DNA of 11,055 nt from Acidimicrobiaceae bacterium (GTDB lineage Bacteria; Actinomycetota; Acidimicrobiia; Acidimicrobiales; Palsa-688): the NCBI GenBank assembly GCA_027334785.1, contig DAHWQF010000068.1:1-11055 (forward strand), written 5' to 3'. Both the position numbers and the translations under genes were made by a program. Positions 5,325 through 11,055 of this stretch are shown piece by piece. The notes below the pieces were generated by a model. The model made no database searches. It worked only from the letters and a program-made list of their open reading frames with translations, and was not told where the DNA came from. Numbering within the stretch: the stretch's first letter is position 1; every line of letters begins with the position of its first letter.

Positions 5325-8300
5325 GTGACGGGCGAGCCCCGGCCCAGCCGCCGCCAGGTGCTCGGCCTGATGGGTGGCGCCGCTGCTTGGCTCTACCTTC
5401 GTGGCTCCTTCCCTCGCTTCGCCCTCCCGCCAGCGCCCCGTCAGGCAACCCCCAAAGGCTCCCCCGAGCCGACGGCCCTCCCGGCCCCCCCTGCGCCACA
5501 GCTCACGTTCTCGGCGCCGGTATTCCGCAGGGAAGACATGCTCGTCCTCCTCTTCAACGGGTACAACCTCATCCTCGACACCTCGGGCAGCCAAGCCGTG
5601 CTCCGGAGGGGAGATCGTGCCCGGGCGGCCTTCCTGGTCGTCGAGTTCCCGCCCCAAGCCTTGCTCGAAGCGGCCGTGCCGGTGGGGGCCACCCCGCCGG
5701 CGGCCTGGCCCGACCCGCCGCTGCCAGCGCTCCTGGCTGGCGCAAGCCAACTGGCCTTCGCCGTGCCGGCGTCGGTGGAGGCGATCCCCTTCACGGTCGA
5801 GGGCCTGCTCGACTGGGAGGCTCTCTCGTTCCAGTGGGAGGCCGCACCTTTCACAGGGACCACGCCACCTGCCCTTGCCTCGTACATCGAGGCGCCGGCG
5901 CGGCTCCTGCTCTCGCCCGACGGCTCTGGGAGCTGGTCCCACTCCTCGTCCCCGCTCACCTACCGCGGGCGGACCGAACTGTGGCAGACGCGCCTTGGGG
6001 TGAACGGCGTCGAGCCGCCCCAGTCATCGCCGGCACTTCGGGCCGTTTGGACACCGGGCTTACCCCAAGGCCTGCCTGAGCCCTTCGGGCCGTCGTACGT
6101 GGCGTCCCTTTCCAACTCGGACCGCCTCGACCTGATCGCGCTCACGTGCGGAAGGAGCGGGAGCGCGAGCCCGGCCGCGGTCGCGTTGCCGGCCCTCCCA
6201 AGCGTGCCAGCGCAAGCGCATCTCCTCATGCTCACCGCCCTCGGGGCGACCATGAACCTGCACGGCACCTGGGACACCCCGTCGGCCAGTTCCTTTACCG
6301 ACTGGCGCCACCGCATGGTCACGGGCAGAGAAAGCTACGTAAGAGCCGTGCGCGCCGGCCACCTTTTCCCCTTTGGCCACCGGGCGGTGCACATAGAGGT
6401 GACGGACCGCGAGTTCCAAGTCGACGCTAACGCGGACGTGGTTGCCTATCTGGTCCAGCGCCAGTACGTCGTGGTCGTGGAGCCAACCCGTGATTACGCG
6501 GGCTCTGCCGCTGAGCCTTACGCCGGCCGCCAGAACCCGCTCCGCCAGGTCACGGTGACGACGCTGGCCACCCCGCCACTCGACCCCGTGAACAGCGCGA
6601 TGGCCGTCGGGAACTTCCCCCTTCCCCCTGACGACAACGAGGTGTTCTGGGCCCGGGTCAACGGTGCTGACTACCCCTTCGCGCACACGGCCACCGACCT
6701 CGAAGCGCGGGGCGTGCAGTTTCAGACGGGCGCCATCTTTGTCAGCGAGAAGGTGGCGGTGGACGGCTACAACGGTTGGGACGCCGTTACCGCTGCCCAG
6801 CAGATCTCCAATGCCTACGCCGCCGCGAGCGTGTCGCGGCGGAGCCCATCGCTCGGGGGCCAGCTCTTAGCCTTCGCTGCCCCGGGTTATAAGCCCGGTT
6901 CGACCGCGCAGCACGTAACGTCGCTCGAGCTCGGCAGCGCCTTGCCCCAAGGACAGCTCGCGGCACTGGAACCGCCCTTTTTCCCGGTCGTCGCAGGTGC
7001 CACCGTGCACCTGCCCGGCGCCGAGCAGATTGCCGGGGCCGCCCTCGGGGCCATCGCGGTCAGGATCTCGGCCAACTATTTCCAGGCCAACTTCCCGCCG
7101 GAGGCGCCCGAGGTCTACTTGGAGCTCGCCCAGGGCAGCCCGCCCGTCCCATTGGGCTTTTCTCCTCAAGTTTCTGGTGGTGTGGCCACGCCCAACTTGG
7201 GCGTCACGGGGCTCACCCGCGACCTCGGCCCAGTGGCCGGCCCACTGAGCGACCTGCTGGCGGGGAAGTTCGACCCGAGCAAGTTCTTTGCCACCGTGAG
7301 CGGGCTGACCGAAGCCAAGCTCCTCGGCGCCATCAGCCTGACCGACATCATCACCGGTGCAGGGTTGGCCGGGAGCCCTGCCGACACGACCATTGCCGGC
7401 CAAGCTCCGGTGATCCAAAGTGCGCTCCTCTACCCGGGCAACGACACGAGCCAGGCGGCGGTCGCAGCACAAACGACGCTCGACTGGTCTCCCGCGGTGA
7501 AGGGGGACCCTTTCGGTTTCTTCGTCCCTGGCACCGCTGCCACCTTGGCCGTCCACGCGAAGATATACACGCCCCTAAAGAGCCCTGCGCAGACGGCGTA
7601 CTCGGTGAACGGCTCTCTTTCGGGCTTCCACCTGGTGCTGTTCGGCAACGCGACGCCGGCGGTAGACGTGGCTTTTAGGGGTCTCGCGTTCAGCTTTGCC
7701 ACCGGGGCCAAGGCGCAGCTCAACCCCGACATATCCGGCGTTACCTTTATTGGCCCGCTCAGCTTCGTGCAAGCCTTCGAGCAGTTCTTCGCTTCGCTCG
7801 ACGGCCCGAGCGTCGACGTCACTTCCGCTGGCGTCCAGGCGAGCTACTCAGCCGCTCTCCCAGCCGTCTCGCTCGGGGTCTTCTCCCTTTCCAACGTCGC
7901 CCTGTCTGGCGTGCTCAACATCCCCTTCGACAGTTCGCCAGTCCGCCTGCGAGTCAACCTGTGCACCCGCGAGAACCCCTTCCTCTTGTCCATAGACCTC
8001 TTCACGGGCGGTGGCTTCTTCGGTATGGCCCTGGGTGCTGATGGGATCGAGATGCTCGAGGCCTCCTTGGAGTTCGGGGCTAGCACGTCGATCAACCTCG
8101 GAGTGGCAAGTGGGGGCGTGTCGGTCATGGCGGGCATCTACTTCGCGCTCCAGACGACGCCCTCTAGCTCCGTCCAGCTGACCGGGTTCCTCCGAGCCGG
8201 CGGCAACCTCTCGGTGCTCGGGATCGTGAGCATCTCCGTGGAGTTCTACCTCGGCCTCAGCTACCTGAACCCTGGCCAGGCCTACGGCACTGCCACCGTG

Positions 8301-8441
8301 ACCGTAGAGGTCAGCGTCCTTTGCTTTTCCAAATCCGTTTCGATGACGATGCAAAAGACGATCGGTGGCGGCGACCCCAGCTTTCGGTCAGCCATCACCG
8401 AGAAGGCCTGGAAGGAGTACTGCCTCGCATTTGCCGCTTGA
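5325..8441 (+). CDS. Large Tat-exported protein of an uncharacterised actinobacterial family
   Basis: From GTG 5325 this is a 1038-residue protein (the frame is open from a TTG at 5241, 1066 aa; GTG 5304 is a third option; none has a good Shine-Dalgarno). I chose 5325 because the twin-arginine motif PSRRQVLG then lies at residues 7-14, normal for a Tat n-region, followed by a short hydrophobic stretch (GLMGGAAAWLYL) and a Pro/Ala-rich linker. Using TTG-based numbering, landmarks are HLFPFGHRAVHIEVTDREF (about 373-391), TATDLEARGVQFQTGAIFVSE (about 484-504) and a Gly-rich, beta-prone C-terminal block from about 853, with GGGFFGMALG, EFGASTSINLGVASGGVSVMAG and the closing WKEYCLAFA. From memory these blocks recur in large hypothetical actinobacterial proteins, so the C-terminus looks complete. 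No enzyme motif is visible; function unknown. It is followed 20 bp later by a probable partner gene. Confidence 0.75.
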   Translation: MTGEPRPSRRQVLGLMGGAAAWLYLRGSFPRFALPPAPRQATPKGSPEPTALPAPPAPQLTFSAPVFRREDMLVLLFNGYNLILDTSGSQAVLRRGDRARAAFLVVEFPPQALLEAAVPVGATPPAAWPDPPLPALLAGASQLAFAVPASVEAIPFTVEGLLDWEALSFQWEAAPFTGTTPPALASYIEAPARLLLSPDGSGSWSHSSSPLTYRGRTELWQTRLGVNGVEPPQSSPALRAVWTPGLPQGLPEPFGPSYVASLSNSDRLDLIALTCGRSGSASPAAVALPALPSVPAQAHLLMLTALGATMNLHGTWDTPSASSFTDWRHRMVTGRESYVRAVRAGHLFPFGHRAVHIEVTDREFQVDANADVVAYLVQRQYVVVVEPTRDYAGSAAEPYAGRQNPLRQVTVTTLATPPLDPVNSAMAVGNFPLPPDDNEVFWARVNGADYPFAHTATDLEARGVQFQTGAIFVSEKVAVDGYNGWDAVTAAQQISNAYAAASVSRRSPSLGGQLLAFAAPGYKPGSTAQHVTSLELGSALPQGQLAALEPPFFPVVAGATVHLPGAEQIAGAALGAIAVRISANYFQANFPPEAPEVYLELAQGSPPVPLGFSPQVSGGVATPNLGVTGLTRDLGPVAGPLSDLLAGKFDPSKFFATVSGLTEAKLLGAISLTDIITGAGLAGSPADTTIAGQAPVIQSALLYPGNDTSQAAVAAQTTLDWSPAVKGDPFGFFVPGTAATLAVHAKIYTPLKSPAQTAYSVNGSLSGFHLVLFGNATPAVDVAFRGLAFSFATGAKAQLNPDISGVTFIGPLSFVQAFEQFFASLDGPSVDVTSAGVQASYSAALPAVSLGVFSLSNVALSGVLNIPFDSSPVRLRVNLCTRENPFLLSIDLFTGGGFFGMALGADGIEMLEASLEFGASTSINLGVASGGVSVMAGIYFALQTTPSSSVQLTGFLRAGGNLSVLGIVSISVEFYLGLSYLNPGQAYGTATVTVEVSVLCFSKSVSMTMQKTIGGGDPSFRSAITEKAWKEYCLAFAA

Positions 8442-8461
8442 GCGGCACGGGCGAAACGCCA

Positions 8462-9301
8462 ATGGCACAACAGACAGTCGTTTGGACAGCGCTGCCCAAC
8501 GGGACGGCCGACGGCGGCAAGAGGCTGCGTATCTCAGTCTGCGCCTCCCCACGGCTCTTCGCAAGTAAAGACCAAGAGGACGTGGGCCTCTCCGAGTTCC
8601 CTGACTGGCTGGAGTGGCCCGCAAAAGAAATTACCTTTTCCGTGCACCTCGGGCCGCTACCCCCAGTCAGGGCCACCTCGGGGCAAGGGCGCCGGGCCGA
8701 CCTCTGGCGAGCGGTTTTCAAGCCCTCGACGAAGGTCCACCCCTATAGCTGGGACCAGGTCTGGATAGACCCGTCCACCCATAGGCTGCGTTCGTACCCG
8801 GCCGCCAAGCTCCGGGCGTTCCTAGCTGGGATGTACTCCACGGTGGCCCACCAGTCGCCGCTCGGCTGGCCAACGGTGGGAGCACTGGCCAAGGCTGGGC
8901 TCTCTGAGTTCCCCCTCGCTGGCGGAGAGTACGGGACCTTCGTCCCGGGGGAGAGCTTGGAGGCCGTTTTGGGGAGCTTGGAGCACCTCTACGACCGTCG
9001 CGCCGGTGCCATCCCACCGGGTGCGACAACCACCGCGGCGCAGGACATCGCTCTCGCCTCAGTGTTCCTGGCCCCATTCCCGCCGGCGCGGGTGCCCCTC
9101 GGCAAGTCCGCTCGTAAGGAGGCCGACGCCAAGGCGCTCCGCCACGTCGGCCCCGAGGTGGAGGAGCGACCGGCGCCGGGCCACCGGGGCGAGGGTGCCG
9201 TCGTAGTCACAGAGCAAACCGGCAGCCTCTGGCTCCGACAGCCAAGGCGACCAGTCTGCGCCTGCCCCGCTGGCAGGTGGCCGGGCACTCACCCGGTGTA
9301 A
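8462..9301 (+). CDS. Hypothetical partner protein, probably 3'-truncated
   Basis: A 279-residue reading frame starting 20 bp after the large exported protein, so likely the same transcript. The frame also runs upstream, but the ATG at 8462 fits the family start (TVVWTALPNG). Residues 1-200 look like genuine coding sequence: RLRISVCASPRL (21-32), LSEFPDWLEWPA (43-54), LWRAVFKPSTKVHPYSW (81-97) and RSYPAAKLRAFLAGMY (110-125). I recall similar blocks at the N-terminus of much longer actinobacterial hypothetical proteins. From about residue 240 onward the frame runs antisense to a recognisable otsB start and then into the LytR_C gene, ending in a low-complexity tail (RPVCACPAGRWPG). The last 40 residues or so are therefore probably not native. 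No signal peptide or catalytic motif is seen. Function unknown. Confidence 0.6.
   Translation: MAQQTVVWTALPNGTADGGKRLRISVCASPRLFASKDQEDVGLSEFPDWLEWPAKEITFSVHLGPLPPVRATSGQGRRADLWRAVFKPSTKVHPYSWDQVWIDPSTHRLRSYPAAKLRAFLAGMYSTVAHQSPLGWPTVGALAKAGLSEFPLAGGEYGTFVPGESLEAVLGSLEHLYDRRAGAIPPGATTTAAQDIALASVFLAPFPPARVPLGKSARKEADAKALRHVGPEVEERPAPGHRGEGAVVVTEQTGSLWLRQPRRPVCACPAGRWPGTHPV
9059..9292 (-). pseudogene. otsB: 5' fragment of trehalose-6-phosphate phosphatase (otsB remnant)
   Basis: The first 38 or so codons read like the N-terminus of an OtsB phosphatase: a short leader, then AGLLCDYDGTLAPV, which contains the HAD motif I (DxDGT, nucleophile Asp29 and Asp31). The GTG start overlaps the stop of the upstream LytR_C gene as GTGA, the mark of a working operon junction. 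After about 9179 no OtsB similarity is visible in any minus-strand frame, and the frame stops at 9059 after 77 residues, against roughly 230-270 for a whole OtsB. It lacks the substrate cap and the later HAD motifs, so it cannot dephosphorylate trehalose-6-phosphate. The break lies opposite the point where the convergent plus-strand gene loses its expected sequence. Identity rests mainly on one motif plus context. Confidence 0.55.
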
Positions 9302-9936
9302 TTCGCCGGCACTCTGGTCGATATGTCCGCGCCGATCATCAAGATGATGTCGGTACCGGACAAGTAGTAGGCCGGGACCATGGTGTCGTTGGCCGTCGTC
9401 GGTGCGACGACCGAACTTGCCGGCAAACTGAGGTCAGCCGCTATCGCCAGCGCGTTTGCCCTGTAAGCGGGGCTCGTGTAGAAGACCAGGGAGGTCTTGT
9501 TGGTATCGGTGAGGGCGTTGGCGGGCGCCCGCGTGTCGTAGCCCTTGGCAGCCAGTTGCTTTTGGAAGAAGAGCGCCCCATGGGCGGTCGTGTAACCATT
9601 TAGCACCGCTACGGTCACCGAAGAGGGCGCCAGGGTCGTCGTAGTGGTGGCGGGGACGGTGGTGCTGGTGGTGGTCGCGGCGGGCACGGTCGTCGTCGTA
9701 GTGGCACTCCGGCGCGGCACCAAGGTGGTGGTCGACGAGCGCACAGCCACCGGCTTGGCGCTGGGCGAAGAGGTCAGGCGGGCCAGCACGAAGATGGCCA
9801 CTACCGCCGCCACCACGACCACCAAGAGGGCGCGCATGGGCTGGACGGAGCCCGGCCTGAGGGGCGCCCCACCACCACGCGGGCCAGAGGGCGGCGGAGG
9901 GGGGCCCGGAGGAGTGGGCGGAGCAGGTTCGGACAA
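9289..9936 (-). CDS. LytR_C-domain membrane protein (VirR-like)
   Basis: A 215-residue envelope protein in four parts: a Pro/Gly-rich cytoplasmic N-terminus (1-34), one membrane helix (about 35-53, RALLVVVVAAVVAIFVLARL), a Thr-rich external linker (about 67-105, repeated TTTTTVPA-type units), and a LytR C-terminal domain (about 106-205, beginning SVTVAVLNGYTTAHGALFF). The domain occurs alone in VirR (Rv0431) of Mycobacterium tuberculosis, where it affects cell-wall integrity and vesicle release, and at the end of LCP wall-ligases. The DUF3263 gene upstream matches the Rv0430-Rv0431 order. The start is TTG 9936, preceded by a GGTGGAAAG Shine-Dalgarno, 18 bp after the DUF3263 stop. The stop overlaps the otsB-remnant start. 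Its 3' end also overlaps the convergent plus-strand frame by 13 bp. Confidence 0.85.
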   Translation of the reverse strand: MSEPAPPTPPGPPPPPSGPRGGGAPLRPGSVQPMRALLVVVVAAVVAIFVLARLTSSPSAKPVAVRSSTTTLVPRRSATTTTTVPAATTTSTTVPATTTTTLAPSSVTVAVLNGYTTAHGALFFQKQLAAKGYDTRAPANALTDTNKTSLVFYTSPAYRANALAIAADLSLPASSVVAPTTANDTMVPAYYLSGTDIILMIGADISTRVPANYTG

Positions 9937-9954
9937 GGGGCTAGCTTTCCACCA

Positions 9955-10290
9955 TCACCGCTCGGGGCGCCGGTATGCCGGCTGGTCGGCGCTCACGCGC
10001 CAGCGCCTCTGGAGCTTGGCACGCCGCAGCCGGCGGACGAGGAGGGGGTCATAGTGCTCTGCATCTTTGCTGGCGACCAGTCGGCCAAGCAACTGATTGT
10101 AATGGGACAGCGAGATCCCGAGCCGGCCCTTCACCACCTGTGACTTGGTGCCGCCCTCCTGCCACCAGGTGCGCTCGACGTCGAGCACAGCGCGGTCACG
10201 TTCACAAAGGGCCATCAGCTCACCCTGCCACCCAGGCCAAGCGAGATCAAGGACCCGGCTCTCTGAGCCCGGGAGGGGCGACGGCGTCAC
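9955..10290 (-). CDS. DUF3263 family protein
   Basis: A small basic protein with a DUF3263 domain: CERDRAVLDVERTWW, then a helix-turn-helix-like KSQVVKGRLGISLSHYNQLLGRL (about 49-71), then DPLLVRRLRRAKLQRRW. The family is confined largely to actinobacteria and has no assigned function; the helix-turn-helix look suggests DNA binding, which is inference. Two starts compete. GTG 10290 overlaps the peptidase stop as GTGA (111 aa). ATG 10215 has a good AGGGTGAG ribosome-binding site and gives 86 aa starting directly at the domain (MALCERDRA). The 25 extra residues contain nothing conserved that I recognise, so the shorter form is quite possible. It lies directly upstream of the VirR-like gene, as in mycobacteria. 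Confidence 0.85.
   Translation of the reverse strand: MTPSPLPGSESRVLDLAWPGWQGELMALCERDRAVLDVERTWWQEGGTKSQVVKGRLGISLSHYNQLLGRLVASKDAEHYDPLLVRRLRRAKLQRRWRVSADQPAYRRPER
10213..10226 (-). promoter_or_regulatory. Ribosome-binding site and alternative ATG for the DUF3263 gene
   Basis: On the minus strand AGGGTGAG (10226-10219) precedes ATG (10215-10213); AGGG is 7 nt from the start codon. This is one of the better Shine-Dalgarno sites in the window and it supports the 86-residue form of the protein. Confidence 0.5.
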
Positions 10291-11055
10291 GCCCCCAAGA
10301 CCGAGCGGAGGAACGCCAACGCCCGCGGGTAAGCGTCGAGGCGGTTCGCCAGGCGGGCGAGACCGTGGCCCTCGTCCTCGTAGACCGCGAGCGCGCAGCG
10401 CACGCCCCGAGAACGGAGGACGGCCACCAACTGCTCGGCCTCCGAGACGGGCACCCGGGGGTCGTTGCGGCCGTGGATGACAAAAAGCGGGGCGCGGATG
10501 GCCTCCGCGCTCCGCAAGGGCGAAGCCATCGTCAGGAAGTCCCGGTCACGCTCGAGCGAGCCGTACTCGAGCTCCCGGTGGGAGCGGCGGTAGTCAGAGG
10601 TGTTCTCGAGGAACGTGACCAGGTCGGAGATACCGACGATGTCCACACCGGCAGCCCACAGCTCAGGCTGGAACGCCACGCCGGCGAGCACCATGTACCC
10701 TCCGTAGGACCCACCCCACAGGGCCGCTCTTCTCGGGTCGAAGCCGGCCCCCGCCAGCCAGGCATGGACAGCGGCGAGGTCGCGCACTGAGTCGAGCCGG
10801 CGAGTGGTGTCGTCGAGGGAGGCGTACCGCTTCCCGTAGCCGGTCGAACCCCTGACGTTGGGCACGACTACGCCGAACCCGGCAGCCACCAGGCCTTGGA
10901 CCACTGGGTTCCACGAACGCGTGGCCTCCGACTCTGGGCCTCCGTGGACGAAAACGACGACCGGCTGCAGGCCAGTCGCAGCGCGCTCGGGGCGGTAAAC
11001 GGCCAAGGGGATCTCCTCGCCGTCAAAGCTCGCGACCCGGTACAGTTCGGGCGCG
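10287..11055 (-). CDS. S9 family peptidase (prolyl oligopeptidase-like), C-terminal catalytic domain, partial
   Basis: The alpha/beta-hydrolase domain of an S9 serine peptidase (acylaminoacyl peptidase/dipeptidyl peptidase group). The frame is open to the window edge: reading continues as PELYRVASFDGEEIPLAVYRP, the usual link between the beta-propeller and the hydrolase domain, so the apparent start at 11006 (TTG) is internal and the propeller lies outside. Counting from that TTG, the oxyanion region is VHGGPE (20-25), the nucleophile is Ser100 in GGSYGGYM, the Asp is 182 in HGRNDPRVP, and the His is 214 in EDEGHG. NVRGSTGYGKRY (50-61) is also typical. All three catalytic residues are present. 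The TGA overlaps the DUF3263 GTG as GTGA, so the gene probably heads the leftward operon. No signal peptide can be judged. Confidence 0.92.
   Translation of the reverse strand, partial: APELYRVASFDGEEIPLAVYRPERAATGLQPVVVFVHGGPESEATRSWNPVVQGLVAAGFGVVVPNVRGSTGYGKRYASLDDTTRRLDSVRDLAAVHAWLAGAGFDPRRAALWGGSYGGYMVLAGVAFQPELWAAGVDIVGISDLVTFLENTSDYRRSHRELEYGSLERDRDFLTMASPLRSAEAIRAPLFVIHGRNDPRVPVSEAEQLVAVLRSRGVRCALAVYEDEGHGLARLANRLDAYPRALAFLRSVLGA

Noticed and set aside
6867..7556. 229-codon minus-strand frame within the large exported gene
   Set aside because: The plus-strand frame is continuous and carries conserved blocks; the minus translation is Arg/Gly-rich without motifs.
8321..8461. Extension of the partner gene 47 codons upstream into the large exported gene
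   Set aside because: This stretch encodes the conserved C-terminus of the large protein in another frame, and the partner's family-like start is the ATG at 8462.
9601..9730. Possible DNA repeat array from recurring GTCGTCGTAGTGG-like units
   Set aside because: This is codon repetition in the Thr/Val linker of the LytR_C protein, with irregular unit length; not CRISPR or a mobile repeat.
9644..10054. Plus-strand frame with a Val-rich, membrane-like start
   Set aside because: The hydrophobic run is the complement of the Thr-rich linker codons (ACC/ACG/ACT) of the LytR_C protein, so it is an artefact.

Overview
The window is GC-rich chromosomal DNA with densely packed genes and several GTG/TTG starts. 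It most likely comes from an actinobacterium, and I infer the class Acidimicrobiia. The main support is the DUF3263 / LytR_C (VirR-like) gene pair, which is an actinobacterial signature, and a cyclophilin whose N-terminal Cys-containing segment I know from actinobacterial cyclophilins. No tRNA, rRNA, CRISPR array or transposase gene is visible.

Left part (1-3896): an AlaX-type alanyl-tRNA editing protein (+), a PPOX-fold flavin/nitroreductase-like protein (-), then a translationally coupled pair (+): a class I/II aminotransferase and an omega-amidase-type nitrilase. The pair has the layout of the YbdL/YafV or MtnE/MtnU partnership, in which a glutamine-using transaminase makes a 2-oxo amide that the amidase removes. 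A cyclophilin gene (-) converges on the nitrilase and overlaps its 3' end by 23 bp. Between the PPOX gene and the aminotransferase lies a perfect 11-bp tandem repeat directly upstream of a -10-like box.

Middle part (4081-9301, +): a proline racemase superfamily enzyme with a Ser/Cys active-site pair, whose conserved N-terminus can only be read from a CTG codon. A perfect 19-bp inverted repeat follows. Next is a two-gene cassette: a protein of about 1040 residues with a twin-arginine signal and a glycine-rich C-terminal domain, then 20 bp later a partner gene that looks cut off at its 3' end. Both resemble uncharacterised actinobacterial protein families that I know only as hypothetical.

Right part (9059-11055, -): an apparent operon reading leftwards, in order an S9 prolyl-oligopeptidase-like peptidase (5' end outside the window), DUF3263 protein, VirR-like membrane protein with a LytR_C domain, and the first 38 or so codons of a trehalose-6-phosphate phosphatase (otsB). 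Two of the three junctions are GTGA stop/start overlaps. The otsB reading collapses near 9179, exactly where the convergent partner gene should continue. The simplest reading is a recombination junction that removed the 3' ends of both genes; an assembly join is the alternative. This junction and the two-gene exported cassette are the most interesting things in the window.
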